From the NCBI GenBank assembly GCA_020073445.1, contig JAIQFE010000006.1, forward strand, positions 124,001 to 188,000: 64,000 bases of DNA, given 5' to 3'. The notes beneath the pieces were generated by a model, which saw nothing but the letters and a program-made list of their open reading frames with translations, had not been told where the DNA came from and did not search any database. The stretch is from Terriglobia bacterium. Lineage in GTDB: Bacteria; Acidobacteriota; Terriglobia; Bryobacterales; Bryobacteraceae. Both the position numbers and the translations under genes were made by a program. Below are positions 1-8,729 of the stretch, piece by piece; the first letter of the stretch is position 1; each line of letters opens with the position of its first letter.

Positions 1-1
1 C

Positions 2-1834
2 GGACCGGGGAGCCGGCGCTACGAAGACGATTCCGCCGGGATGACGTATAGCGGGACGTGGACCGTTACGCGCGGGAACTATTCGGGAGGCACGATCCAC
101 TCGACGACAACGGAGGGAGACGCGATCAGCGTCCAATACGCCGCTGCGCAGACGCATACGTTGTACGTGGGCACTCGATATACGGGGAATGGGGCGAACC
201 TATCGGTCGTGGTGGATGGGGGCACGGCTGCCACGGTGAATCTTCGTGTTCCCGGCGAAGATGTGCTGATTCGCTGGCCGGCGGGAGAGTACGGCAGCGG
301 GACTCATACGGTGACCATGACGCACGCTGGTCCCGCAGGCGGAGACTTCTATCTCGATTTTCTGGAGGCAGCCGTGCCCGCGACGACGCTTCCGGCATTT
401 CCGGACGAGCCGCGAATGACGCTGGCGACCGACTGGGACACGGATCATTCGATCGCTCTGGCGCCCGAGCGGACGGCGTGGCTGATCGATACCCTGGGGT
501 TCAAGGGGCGGCAGAATCATTACGTCGGAGCGCTGTGGTTTTACGAGCTGGCGAATCCGGAGAACGTGTATGCGTCGGGTACCGTGACGTTCGGCGGAAC
601 GCCGGAGCCGGGCCAGTTTGTTTCAGTATTCCTGGCGCGCGACGACGATCCTGCGGGTACGCCGCCGACGGAGATCCCACGGGGAATGCACGGGGGCGAC
701 ACGCTGGAGACGATCGCCATTTCGTATGCGCAGGAGTTGAATCACGGCTACACAGGCGTTTGGGCGAGCGCAGCCGGAAGCGTTGTCACGATCTATTCGC
801 GTTCCATGGGAGATGATGGGAACCACTACACGCTCGATAAATCCACGACCAGCAGCACACTGACCGTGAGCGTTTCGGCGATGTTCTCCGGTGGACATAC
901 TGGCGTGTGGCGCACGGATCTGACCGCCACTCCGAGGTTGAATCGCGCCGTGCGGGACTGGAACCAGAGTTTCTTCACGGCTCTCGCGGGCTATGGGATC
1001 GATGTCGCGACGGCGTTTAGCACGGAGTTGCGCGATGTGGATCCGGCGGTCGCGGTGGGGATGGTCCAGCGAGGTCCCGGCGGCGACGCCATCCTATTGC
1101 AGACCCCGTCGTATCAGACGAATTTCTCTCCGACGAGTCTCGATTTCTGGAAGCAAGTGTACCTGGACGCTGCGGCGATTCAGGCGGCTGCCGGTCTTCA
1201 GCCCTATCTGCAATTCGGCGAGGAGCAATGGTGGTACTTTCCGAACGACGGGCTCGGCAACGCATTTTCCGGAATGCCATTTTACGACGCCTGGACAGCG
1301 GGCCAATTCCTGACGCTGTACGGAAGGGCGATGACGGTGTTTTCCGACAACACAGCCGATCCCGCCGCGTATCCCGACGAAGTCGCGTTTCTGCAGACGG
1401 TGTTGGGAAACTTTACTGCGGCGATCATGGACTACGTCCGAGAAACCTATTCGACGGCGCGGTTTGAAGTTCTGTATCCCGTTGACGTGAACCAAACGAG
1501 TTTCAACCGGGCGATCAACTATCCGCCCAGTCAGTGGACGGCGGCCACGCTCGATTGCCTGAAGACGGAGGGCTTCGGTTTCACGCTCCAGCGGAATCTC
1601 GACAAGAGCGAACAGGCGCTGGCCCTGGGTGGATTTCCATCGTTCCCCGCGGCTCAGCGGAGCCATCTGGTGGGTGTTGGGGACGCGACCACCGCATGGA
1701 TGAAAGAGGCCCATTCGGCCCAGGGGAAGGGCTTCGAAAGTGTGGTGTTGTTCGCGCTGGACCAGATGTGCTTAATCGGCTACCCGCTGCCGCTGCCAGA
1801 GATGTTCCGGCGCAGCGTAAGGATGGGGAGTTAA
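2..1834 (+). CDS. Large extracellular-type protein with beta-sandwich and phage-tail-like module (5' partial)
   Basis: The reading frame is open to the left window edge, so the gene starts upstream; an internal ATG lies at 41. The first ~110 visible residues look like a carbohydrate-binding beta-sandwich (YSGTWTV, alternating Thr/Val/Gly strands). Around residues 180-290 a second beta module has the pattern GGT..G..V, then GDTLE.IA..YAQELN, then VVTIYSR..GDDGNHYT, which resembles modules of phage tail-sheath and fibre proteins. The C-terminal ~250 residues are rich in Trp, Tyr and Phe and could be a TIM-barrel-like domain (FGEEQWWYFPNDG). I do not recognise a named family and assign no reaction. 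It is followed 11 bases later by a Wzt-like ABC ATPase, so a surface or export role is possible but unproven. Confidence 0.6.
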   Translation, partial: GPGSRRYEDDSAGMTYSGTWTVTRGNYSGGTIHSTTTEGDAISVQYAAAQTHTLYVGTRYTGNGANLSVVVDGGTAATVNLRVPGEDVLIRWPAGEYGSGTHTVTMTHAGPAGGDFYLDFLEAAVPATTLPAFPDEPRMTLATDWDTDHSIALAPERTAWLIDTLGFKGRQNHYVGALWFYELANPENVYASGTVTFGGTPEPGQFVSVFLARDDDPAGTPPTEIPRGMHGGDTLETIAISYAQELNHGYTGVWASAAGSVVTIYSRSMGDDGNHYTLDKSTTSSTLTVSVSAMFSGGHTGVWRTDLTATPRLNRAVRDWNQSFFTALAGYGIDVATAFSTELRDVDPAVAVGMVQRGPGGDAILLQTPSYQTNFSPTSLDFWKQVYLDAAAIQAAAGLQPYLQFGEEQWWYFPNDGLGNAFSGMPFYDAWTAGQFLTLYGRAMTVFSDNTADPAAYPDEVAFLQTVLGNFTAAIMDYVRETYSTARFEVLYPVDVNQTSFNRAINYPPSQWTAATLDCLKTEGFGFTLQRNLDKSEQALALGGFPSFPAAQRSHLVGVGDATTAWMKEAHSAQGKGFESVVLFALDQMCLIGYPLPLPEMFRRSVRMGS

Positions 1835-1845
1835 ACTGGTCTCGG

Positions 1846-3033
1846 TTGCTTTACGTCCAGAACGTTTCCAAGGTGTATCGTTTGTACCGTCGGCCGCTGG
1901 ACCGGCTGACGGAAATCGTGCCGTTCCTGCCGCACCAACCACCCTCCGAGTTTTGGGCGCTTCGCGACGTCAACTTGAGCGTCGAACGGGGCGAGGTCCT
2001 GGGCGTCGTCGGCCCGAACGGTAGCGGGAAGAGCACGCTGCTTCAGATCGTCTGCGGAATCCTGGAGCCGACACGCGGGCGCGTGCTGGCGAGCGGACGG
2101 ATCGCCGCGCTTCTCGAACTGGGCGCGGGCTTCAATCCAGAATTCAGCGGTCGCGAGAACGTCTTCCTGAACGGCGAAATCCTCGGACTCTCGCGGCCGG
2201 AGATGGAACGAGTATTCCCCCAGATCGAGAAGTTCGCTGAGATCGGGTCCTTCATGAACCGCCCTGTGAAGGAGTACTCCAGCGGCATGTATGTTCGATT
2301 GGCGTTTGCCACGGCGATCCACGTGGATCCGGAGATCCTGATTGTCGACGAGGCGCTGGCGGTGGGTGACGCGATTTTCGCCAACCGCTGTATCAGGAAA
2401 TTCGAAGAGCTGAAGCAGCGAAAAGTCACGGTGTTATTCGTTTCGCACGATCTGGGGCTGGTGAAGCGTCTCTCGGATCGCGCGGCCCTAATGGTCGACG
2501 GCCGCGTGGCTGCGTACGGTTCGCCGAGCGAGGTGGTGAATCGCTACGTCGGCATGGTGCTCGAGAGGCAGGATGCTCCTCGCACAGGAGGAGAAGGTTT
2601 CGGCGGCAGCTACCGGCACGGCGACGCAGCCAGCCGGATTCTGTCCGTGGAGATGCTGCCGAGCAAAAGCGTGGCCCCTGGGGAACCAGTGACTATAGTG
2701 GTGCGAGCGAGAGCCGAGAAGGATCTGGATCATCCTGTGGTGGGGATCCTGATACGCAACAGGCTGGGTATCGACGTGTTCGGCACGAATACACGGATCG
2801 AGCAAGTGGATTCCGGCTCCATTCAGGCTGGCGAGACGTTTGAGGTTGAGTTCGGGTTCGATTGCTTGCTGACGCGGCAGGACTATACACTGACGGTTGC
2901 CACACAATATCCAGATGGGCACAGCCAGGATTGGCTGGACGACGTGATCTCGTTTTCGGTGGTGGATGCGCGCGAGGTGGCGGGTCTGGCGAGTTTCCGG
3001 ACGCGCGTGAGCTGGCGGCGGATTGCCACATGA
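1846..3033 (+). CDS. ABC transporter ATPase, Wzt/TagH type (polysaccharide export)
   Basis: Predicted cytoplasmic ATPase of an O-antigen or teichoic-acid type exporter, about 395 residues. The Walker A motif GPNGSGKS is at residues 56-63, the signature region reads EYSSGMYVRLAFA, and Walker B is ILIVDEALAVGD with the SSGM and AVGD forms typical of Wzt. Residues ~240-395 form a C-terminal beta domain, which in Wzt binds the glycan cap. The frame is open far upstream (ATG at 1534), but that part overlaps the preceding gene in another frame and has no ABC features. I therefore chose the TTG at 1846, which directly precedes the conserved YVQNVSKVYRLY start. No Wzm permease is visible in the window; it may lie upstream. 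Confidence 0.85.
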   Translation: MLYVQNVSKVYRLYRRPLDRLTEIVPFLPHQPPSEFWALRDVNLSVERGEVLGVVGPNGSGKSTLLQIVCGILEPTRGRVLASGRIAALLELGAGFNPEFSGRENVFLNGEILGLSRPEMERVFPQIEKFAEIGSFMNRPVKEYSSGMYVRLAFATAIHVDPEILIVDEALAVGDAIFANRCIRKFEELKQRKVTVLFVSHDLGLVKRLSDRAALMVDGRVAAYGSPSEVVNRYVGMVLERQDAPRTGGEGFGGSYRHGDAASRILSVEMLPSKSVAPGEPVTIVVRARAEKDLDHPVVGILIRNRLGIDVFGTNTRIEQVDSGSIQAGETFEVEFGFDCLLTRQDYTLTVATQYPDGHSQDWLDDVISFSVVDAREVAGLASFRTRVSWRRIAT

Positions 3034-3043
3034 ATCAAAGGCC

Positions 3044-4213
3044 ATGAGACTTGAAGAAATCCAAGCAGCATTGCGAGAAGAAGGATTAGACGGCTGGCTG
3101 TTTTTCGATCATCACCAGCGCGACCCGTTGGCTTACCGCGTGCTGCAGTTCACGCCCGGATCGATGGTGACACGCCGCTGGTATTATTTCGTTCCGGCGA
3201 CCGGCGAGCCGCGCGGTCTGGCTCACAAAATCGAGTTCGAGACGCTCAAGGAACTTCCGGGCGCGATCGGCTTATACGCAGGCTGGCAGGAGTTGGTAGA
3301 AGGCTTGCGCGGCATTCTCGGTACTGCGCATCGCGTGGCAATGCAGTATTCGCCTAACTGCGCCGTGCCCTACGTTGCGATGGTGGATGCCGGGACCGTG
3401 GAGTTGGTTCGCGGCATGGGGATCGACGTCGTTACGTCGGCGAATCTGGTTCAGTTGTTCGAATCGCGCTGGAACCAGCGGCAATTGGAGAATCACCTGG
3501 AGGCCGGTAAGCGCATCGACAAGATCCGGGCTGACGCGTTCGCGCGCATTTCGAGCAAGGTACGCGCGGGCGAAAGAATCACTGAGTGGGAGATGCAGCA
3601 GGACATTCTAGATAAGTTCCGGAATAGTGGACTGATCACGGATCACGGCCCCGACGTTGCGGTGAACGCGAACGCATCGAATCCGCACTACAATCCCACC
3701 GAGGAACGCTGTTCCGAGATCCGGCGCGGGGACCTGGTGTTGCTGGATATGTGGGCCAAGCTCGACGTTCCAGACGCCGTGTACTACGACATTACCTGGG
3801 TCGGCTATTGCGGCGAGCGGCCGCCTGGGGCGATGGAGAACGTATTCGGGATCGTGCGCGAAGCTCGGGACAAGGCGATCGCCCGGGTTAAGACTGCGGT
3901 GGCCGCGAAAGAGCCGCTATGCGGATATCAGGTGGATGACGCGGCGCGGGAGCACATCCGAGATGCTGGATACGGGGAGTACTTCTTCCATCGCACTGGG
4001 CATTCGATTGGCGTGGAAGTGCACGGCGCCGGCGCGAACATGGATAATCTCGAGACGCACGATGAGCGTCGCGTCATTCCCGGGACCTGCTTTTCGATCG
4101 AGCCGGGAATCTATCTGCCGGAGTTCGGAATACGATCTGAAGTGGACGTGTTCGTCGATGAGACTAGCGCCCGTGTCACCGGCGAAGTGCAGGACAAACT
4201 AATCCTGCTTTAG
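3044..4213 (+). CDS. M24 family metallopeptidase (Xaa-Pro aminopeptidase-like), cytosolic
   Basis: A 389-residue pita-bread peptidase that probably removes N-terminal residues before proline or hydrolyses small peptides. The N-terminal creatinase-like domain covers residues ~1-160. The catalytic domain follows, with candidate metal ligands in VLLDMWAKLD and YYDITW (Asp, Asp), HRTGHSIG (His), SIEPGIY (Glu) and IRSEVDVF (Glu). There is no signal peptide, unlike the second M24 enzyme at 34719-35990. The ATG at 3044 was chosen; a TTG at 3023 would overlap the ABC gene by 11 bases. The stop codon overlaps the stop of the convergent membrane-protein gene. Substrate specificity cannot be told from sequence. 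Confidence 0.85.
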   Translation: MRLEEIQAALREEGLDGWLFFDHHQRDPLAYRVLQFTPGSMVTRRWYYFVPATGEPRGLAHKIEFETLKELPGAIGLYAGWQELVEGLRGILGTAHRVAMQYSPNCAVPYVAMVDAGTVELVRGMGIDVVTSANLVQLFESRWNQRQLENHLEAGKRIDKIRADAFARISSKVRAGERITEWEMQQDILDKFRNSGLITDHGPDVAVNANASNPHYNPTEERCSEIRRGDLVLLDMWAKLDVPDAVYYDITWVGYCGERPPGAMENVFGIVREARDKAIARVKTAVAAKEPLCGYQVDDAAREHIRDAGYGEYFFHRTGHSIGVEVHGAGANMDNLETHDERRVIPGTCFSIEPGIYLPEFGIRSEVDVFVDETSARVTGEVQDKLILL

Positions 4214-4704
4214 AAATTGTAAGCGGTCGTTCGTCCTACGATGATCACGATGCCCCAGCTGATCAACGAGATCCATCCGGCCATCTTGGCCGCGCGGGGC
4301 GGGTCTTCAGCCCACTCCCATTCGTTCATATGGCGGTAAATCTTTGAGGAGTGAAAAATCAAGATATTGATTCCCGCGATGAACAGGAACAGTACCTTGA
4401 ATCGGAACGAAATATTCTCGTAGCATTTGATCGGCTCCGACACGAAGAGAAGCGAGCCCGTGACGATCATCAGCGCGAATCCGGCCGAGATCCATGGAAT
4501 CAGCTGATGGAACACATCGGAAGCCGATTCCTTCTTGAGGATCAGTCCCATCATTCTGAGATCGGAAATCGCGATCAAACCGGCCGACACGCTGATCCCC
4601 AGCAGGTGCAAACCTTCAATTACAGGGAACGCGATGATCGATTCCCGGATGGAGACGCTGAAGGGCGTCTCCTGCAGCCATTGGCAGATCTCAAAAAGGG
4701 ACAT
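4210..4704 (-). CDS. Small integral membrane protein (DUF6644-like)
   Basis: A 164-residue protein with four likely membrane helices: residues ~20-45, ~65-90, ~100-118 and ~143-162. The N-terminus has no cleavable signal. A conserved-looking stretch IEGLHLLGIS carries a histidine inside the first helix, and a short acidic segment EWEWAEDPPRAAK lies before the last helix. Such proteins are frequent in Acidobacteriota and are usually annotated as DUF6644; that family name is from memory and was not checked. Function is unknown. The start is six bases downstream of the VOC dioxygenase stop on the same strand, so the two are probably cotranscribed. Confidence 0.65.
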   Translation of the reverse strand: MSLFEICQWLQETPFSVSIRESIIAFPVIEGLHLLGISVSAGLIAISDLRMMGLILKKESASDVFHQLIPWISAGFALMIVTGSLLFVSEPIKCYENISFRFKVLFLFIAGINILIFHSSKIYRHMNEWEWAEDPPRAAKMAGWISLISWGIVIIVGRTTAYNF

Positions 4705-4710
4705 AGGGGC

Positions 4711-5757
4711 TCAAGTCGTGAGTGCTTCGGTCTCCTCGCGAATAAATGTGGCATCGGCACGCCGGGACGCCGCGATCGTGGCAGGCTCGACGACCGGTCC
4801 GTGCCCGTCGGGCACTCGGATCGGCTCAAGCATCGACAGGATTTCGGTACGGCGGTGTTCAAACCACGGCGGCAGGAGCAGCTGCCTGCCGAGTTGATTG
4901 AACGCTTCGTCGCGGGCGAAGCCGCCGGGAGCGTTCGCCGCGCACTCCACCAGAATCCCGCCCGGCGATCGCACATAGATCGAGTGGAAGTAGTTGCGAT
5001 CCTTGATCTCCGAGCAATCGGTGTAGCCGAGCTCTTCGTAGAGACCCTTTTGCTCCGCCAGCGCCCTGTCGTCGGCCACTTCTAGCGCGACGTGATGCAC
5101 CGTGCCCGCGCCGAATCCCCAGCTTCCGGATGGGCGGTTGGGCTCATGCAGCAGAACCAGCGTCTTGCCAGCGCCGCCCTTGCCGATCTCGAAGCGATGA
5201 TATACGCCGTCCACACCGGTCTTGCGGAATCCCAGGGCTTCCACGAAGAAGGTTTCTTCCTCGGCGATCTCTCGCACGGATAGGAGAGGTCCATGGAAAC
5301 CACGCACGGATTCAGCCTCCCCGATTTCCTCCGTGCTCCAGCCCACGCGTGTTTCGTCGGGATCCTCGATGACCTCGATTTCCAGTCCGGCCGGATGTGC
5401 GAAGTGAAGGAATGGTTGCCCAAAGCGCTGGTGGATGCCCGGATGAACGACCCTGTGGCGGTTCAGGTGATCGACCCAGAACGGGAGCGTACCCTTTGCC
5501 ACGGTGTAGACGATGCATTGAACCTGGCCTGACCCGGGACGCCCATTTACCCGTTTGTACGGGAAGGTGGTCATCACGCTGCCGGGTTCGGCATTCCCGT
5601 TAGCGTAGTAGAAATGGTAGTGGGCGTAACGGCCGTCGAACAGAATGGTCTGCTTGATCAGCCGCTGGCCCACGACTTTCGTGAAGAAATCGATGTCTTC
5701 CTGTGCGCCGCCGGCGCACGCTGTGAGGTGGTGAATTCCAGTGACGGGATAGTCCAT
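4711..5757 (-). CDS. VOC superfamily ring-cleaving dioxygenase (four-module form)
   Basis: A 348-residue enzyme of the vicinal-oxygen-chelate superfamily, close in layout to MhqO/LinE-type ring-cleaving dioxygenases that open hydroquinone-like aromatics using iron. Four beta-alpha-beta-beta-beta modules can be traced: module 1 begins GIHHLTACAG, module 2 VQCIVYTVAKG, module 3 FHGPLLSVREIAEEE and module 4 GTVHHVALEV. Likely metal ligands are His in module 1, His in module 4 and the Glu of GGILVECA. A proline-rich 50-residue tail follows. It is the longer paralogue of the protein at 57530-58261. The natural substrate is unknown; detoxification of quinones is a guess from the family. Confidence 0.8.
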   Translation of the reverse strand: MDYPVTGIHHLTACAGGAQEDIDFFTKVVGQRLIKQTILFDGRYAHYHFYYANGNAEPGSVMTTFPYKRVNGRPGSGQVQCIVYTVAKGTLPFWVDHLNRHRVVHPGIHQRFGQPFLHFAHPAGLEIEVIEDPDETRVGWSTEEIGEAESVRGFHGPLLSVREIAEEETFFVEALGFRKTGVDGVYHRFEIGKGGAGKTLVLLHEPNRPSGSWGFGAGTVHHVALEVADDRALAEQKGLYEELGYTDCSEIKDRNYFHSIYVRSPGGILVECAANAPGGFARDEAFNQLGRQLLLPPWFEHRRTEILSMLEPIRVPDGHGPVVEPATIAASRRADATFIREETEALTT

Positions 5758-6003
5758 AGTTGATTACGTGGTTTGTCGTGGTCCAGAGCAAGAATGGGGC
5801 CTTTTGTTGCAGACGCATATATGCATGAAATACAACGGAGGCGCGGAGTTCAGCTCTGGGGATAACCCCGGTAAGGCTGCGCGAAATCGCGTAACTGGAC
5901 CGGGTGCTGCGCGAAATCGCCCACTGAGCTGACCGTATCTCCTTGAGTTTTCAATGTCGCTAAGTGGTCCTTCAGGTGCCCTTAGAGCGCCGGGGAGAAG
6001 TGT
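5758..6003. other. Non-coding stretch upstream of VOC gene and small ORF
   Basis: No gene is supported here. The region holds the presumed promoter of the minus-strand VOC operon, not recognisable with confidence, and a 15-base direct repeat at 5876-5920. Together with the weak small ORF that follows, positions 5758-6262 form the longest stretch of the window without a confidently identified gene. Confidence 0.5.
5876..5920 (+). repeat. Two 15-bp direct repeats, 30-bp period
   Basis: GCTGCGCGAAATCGC occurs exactly at 5876-5890 and again at 5906-5920, separated by 15 bases. The spacing of 30 bp start to start is close to three helical turns. No function is known; two binding sites for one protein or a decayed tandem repeat are both possible. 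Confidence 0.7.
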
Positions 6004-6279
6004 TTGTTTTTGGTACTTTCGCCTGACGCAACCCTGGTCTACGTCTTAGGTCCGAGCGGGGTCGTGGGTCGTCTTGCTGTGGGCCGAGTCTCGCGTAACG
6101 GATCCGACGGACTTGTTGTCTATGATCCGTACGGAAGGGTCATCGAGTACCTATCGCAACCGGGAGGAAAAGTTCGAAGCTGGTGCTTGCTAGGGCCAGG
6201 AGGCAAGCCGATCGACGGCTGGTCCCAGGTGCAAGACCAGGACCGTGCTCGCGTGTTTCCGTTTAAGGACTTCGTGTAA
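6004..6279 (+). CDS. Small hypothetical protein (uncertain)
   Basis: A possible 91-residue protein starting at TTG 6004, six bases after a good ribosome-binding sequence GGGGAG (5992-5997). The translation looks protein-like, with a beta-rich pattern such as GLVVYDPYGRVIEYL and GPGGKPIDGW, but no family is recognised. It lacks a signal peptide and membrane helices. The last 17 bases overlap the 3' end of argH on the other strand. Codon use is less biased to G/C at third positions than in the neighbours, which could mean a remnant or an acquired fragment. It may also be a chance frame. Confidence 0.4.
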   Translation: MFLVLSPDATLVYVLGPSGVVGRLAVGRVSRNGSDGLVVYDPYGRVIEYLSQPGGKVRSWCLLGPGGKPIDGWSQVQDQDRARVFPFKDFV

Positions 6280-7705
6280 CGCTCGCCCGGGCTGCGTCCA
6301 GACCCGCTTCGGTCGACGCGATCCAAGTCTCGATTTGCTTCTGTTCTGCGGTGGCGCGTTCGAGAGCGGCGGAAGTCTGCTCGCGAGCGGGCCCGCCCGT
6401 TACGGTCCGGATCTGCACGAAGTGCTCCGGGTCCAAACAGCGCTCGATCTCCTGAGCCGTAAGCTTCAACCCGGGGCGGACATTCCGCAGCGCCGCGGCC
6501 AGAGAAGCCGGGTCGTCGCCTGGACCGCAAGCTCGGACGGCGTCAGCCACAAGCGCGTGCGCCTCCCGGAAGCTTAAGCCTTCGCGGCGGACTAGCGTGT
6601 CGGCCAACTCTGTGACGGTCAGGAAATCCCGGCGTGCGCGATCGGCCATCAGGGCAGTATCCACTTGCGCTGTTCCGAGAGCCCCGGCCAGCAGTCTTAA
6701 GGCGCGGCGCGCGTCGGCGAACATGGTGAAAACCAGAGGCTGAAGATCGTCTTCGCTATCGTTCACGTCGCCAAAGGGCGTGTTATGAGCGCAGGTAAGC
6801 ACCGCCTGGGCCTCCCCTAGCGTGCGGCTGGCCAGGATGCGGACGTGCTCCAGTGCCACCGGATTGCGCTTCTGCGGCATGATGCTGGAGGTCTGCACGA
6901 ACGCGTCACTTAAGCGCAGATATCCGAATTCGCGCGTCGACCACAGCAGCAAATCCTGGACCAGTTTGCCGATGTTGATCATGGCGACCGCCACGGCTGC
7001 CGCCGTCTCGGTGATGTAGTCGATCGCGGCGATCGCGCCGTAGGAATTCTCGGCGAGTCCTTCGAATCCTAGAAGACGCGCGGTTGCATCGCGGTCGATG
7101 GCAAACCCCGATGTCGTAATCGCAGCCGCCCCCATAGGACTGAGGTTGACGCGCGAGAAGGCCGCCTGAAGCCGTGCGGAATCGCGCGCCAGGAATTCGA
7201 TCGCGCCCAGCACATAGTGCGCCAAGGTCGTCGGCTGGGCGGGCTGAGTGTGGGTGTGCGCCGGCATCACGGTCATGACGTGGTCGGCCGCGAACCTGAG
7301 CAGCACCGTCCGAAGATCTGCCAAGGCGCGCGCTGTTCCGAGGATTTCCCGCCGCGCCGTCATCCGATAGAGCGTCACCGCGATATCGTTCCGGCTGCGA
7401 GCCATGTGCATCTTCCCGGCCAGTTCTCGTCCGGCGGCCCTTTCCAGCAAGCCTTCGATGAAGAAGAACAAGTCCTCCGCGGAACCATCAAAGTGCGCCG
7501 ATGCGATGCGCGTCCGATCCAGCCCGTGGAGCGCTGCCAGTAGCTTGCCCTCTTCCTCGCGGGTCAGAAGTCCGCAGCCAGCCAGCATTCGCGTGTGTGC
7601 GTAGTGGATCTCGATCAGCGCATCCAGGAAATACTTCTTAGCGTCTTCGAAGTTATGGGAGAGAACGGTTTCAGCGTAAATCGGCGCGGGGAAGGGATCG
7701 GACAT
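6263..7705 (-). CDS. argH: Argininosuccinate lyase
   Basis: Catalyses the last step of arginine biosynthesis, splitting argininosuccinate into arginine and fumarate in the cytoplasm. The 480-residue length fits the fumarase/aspartase superfamily. Visible signatures are MHMARSRNDI near residue 100, the conserved region-2 HTHTQPAQPTT with the catalytic His, and the flexible superfamily loop SSIMPQKRNP carrying the catalytic serine. The C-terminal ~100 residues are helical. It is the last gene of a minus-strand series lpxC-omp-pgsA-argH, only nine bases after pgsA. No other arginine gene is in the window. The sequence looks somewhat divergent from Enterobacterial ArgH, but no key motif is missing. 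Confidence 0.9.
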   Translation of the reverse strand: MSDPFPAPIYAETVLSHNFEDAKKYFLDALIEIHYAHTRMLAGCGLLTREEEGKLLAALHGLDRTRIASAHFDGSAEDLFFFIEGLLERAAGRELAGKMHMARSRNDIAVTLYRMTARREILGTARALADLRTVLLRFAADHVMTVMPAHTHTQPAQPTTLAHYVLGAIEFLARDSARLQAAFSRVNLSPMGAAAITTSGFAIDRDATARLLGFEGLAENSYGAIAAIDYITETAAAVAVAMINIGKLVQDLLLWSTREFGYLRLSDAFVQTSSIMPQKRNPVALEHVRILASRTLGEAQAVLTCAHNTPFGDVNDSEDDLQPLVFTMFADARRALRLLAGALGTAQVDTALMADRARRDFLTVTELADTLVRREGLSFREAHALVADAVRACGPGDDPASLAAALRNVRPGLKLTAQEIERCLDPEHFVQIRTVTGGPAREQTSAALERATAEQKQIETWIASTEAGLDAARASVTRSP

Positions 7706-7714
7706 CCGGTACCT

Positions 7715-8242
7715 TCATGATACCCGGCGCGACATTTTGATGAAGTAGTCGATCCCGCTCCAGACCGTCAGCGTTGCAGAGATCCAGCCCAGAATCGTCG
7801 CCACGATCAAGGGAGTGATGGCGGCCTCGTGACCCACTGCAAACAGCACGCAGGCGATCTGCGCTGCCGTGCTCGCTTTGCCCCACACCGAAGGCGGGAA
7901 TTCGCCGTGAATCTTGCGCGCCAGCGCTATGATCGCGAAAGCGAGGATCAGGAGATCGCGGCCCAGCACGATCGCCATCAGCCACCATGGAATGACGCCT
8001 TTCCAGCCGAGCGTCAGGAACGACCCGCTGAGCAGCACCTTATCCGCGACGGGATCCAGCAAGGCGCCGATTTTGGAGCCCGCATGAAATCGCCGGGCCA
8101 GGAATCCGTCCAGCACATCGGTGGCGCTGGCGATGGAGAACCAGACCAGCGCCGTCCGGTACTCGCCTGTCCACAGCAGGTAAAGGATATAGGGCGCCGC
8201 CAGCAGCCGGGCTGCCGTCAGAAGATTGGGGATTTGCTTCAA
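7715..8242 (-). CDS. pgsA: CDP-diacylglycerol-glycerol-3-phosphate 3-phosphatidyltransferase
   Basis: Membrane enzyme that makes phosphatidylglycerol-phosphate from CDP-diacylglycerol and glycerol-3-phosphate, leading to phosphatidylglycerol and cardiolipin. The CDP-alcohol phosphotransferase motif is complete: DVLDGFLARRFHAGSKIG followed by ALLDPVADK, giving the D..DG..AR........G...D...D pattern with metal-binding aspartates. The 175-residue length and four to five hydrophobic helices fit PgsA, and the N-terminus NLLTAARLLAAPYILYLL matches the usual NLLTxxR start. It lies between the outer-membrane protein gene and argH on the same strand, with gaps of 28 and 9 bases. Confidence 0.92.
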   Translation of the reverse strand: MKQIPNLLTAARLLAAPYILYLLWTGEYRTALVWFSIASATDVLDGFLARRFHAGSKIGALLDPVADKVLLSGSFLTLGWKGVIPWWLMAIVLGRDLLILAFAIIALARKIHGEFPPSVWGKASTAAQIACVLFAVGHEAAITPLIVATILGWISATLTVWSGIDYFIKMSRRVS

Positions 8243-8270
8243 CCCGTGATTGTCTCGCGTTTAGGTGGGG

Positions 8271-8729
8271 CTATTTGAAGTCGAAGCCGAATCGGAACTC
8301 GAGATAGTTCGCGGAATTCGTTCCACTGGAGAAATGGTCGAGAACCTCAAGCTTGATCCCCATGTGGTCCTTGTACCAGTAATTGACGCCGCCGCCGATA
8401 TTCGCAAGGTTGCTATGGCCGGTAAACGTGAAGAAATTCGAGTATCCCGCCGTTGCGAACGGCTTCCAGTATCCGCCTCGCTTGAAGTGATAGTAGCCGT
8501 TGAGCGACAGGGATCCCAGGGCGTCCAAGCTGGTGCGGCCTAAAAATCCAAGTTCGGCACCCGCCCCGATTCCCATCGGCAAGATGGCCTCACCGCCGAC
8601 TCCCAGGTGTATCAATCCCGCGCTATTACCGCTATTGCTCGCCACACCGGGCGCGACGAATACATAACCGTGGGATTGAGCCAGCATCACGCCCGCGCTC
8701 ATCAAAATGAGGAGGACGATCCGCGTCAT
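8271..8729 (-). CDS. Small outer-membrane beta-barrel-like protein
   Basis: A 152-residue secreted protein. The first ~17 residues form a signal peptide ending at MLAQS. The mature part consists of short amphipathic beta strands rich in Gly, Tyr and Phe, and ends in the aromatic pattern FRFGFDFK, as in many outer-membrane barrels of eight strands. Its ATG lies inside the end of lpxC (four-base ATGA overlap), which implies translational coupling with lipid A synthesis. The location suggests an envelope role, but no named family such as OmpX or PagP can be asserted. A periplasmic lipid-binding fold is an alternative. Confidence 0.65.
   Translation of the reverse strand: MTRIVLLILMSAGVMLAQSHGYVFVAPGVASNSGNSAGLIHLGVGGEAILPMGIGAGAELGFLGRTSLDALGSLSLNGYYHFKRGGYWKPFATAGYSNFFTFTGHSNLANIGGGVNYWYKDHMGIKLEVLDHFSSGTNSANYLEFRFGFDFK

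Noticed and set aside
1534-1845. N-terminal extension of the Wzt-like ATPase to ATG 1534
   Set aside because: This part overlaps the preceding gene, which is conserved-looking in its own frame; the extension has no ABC character.
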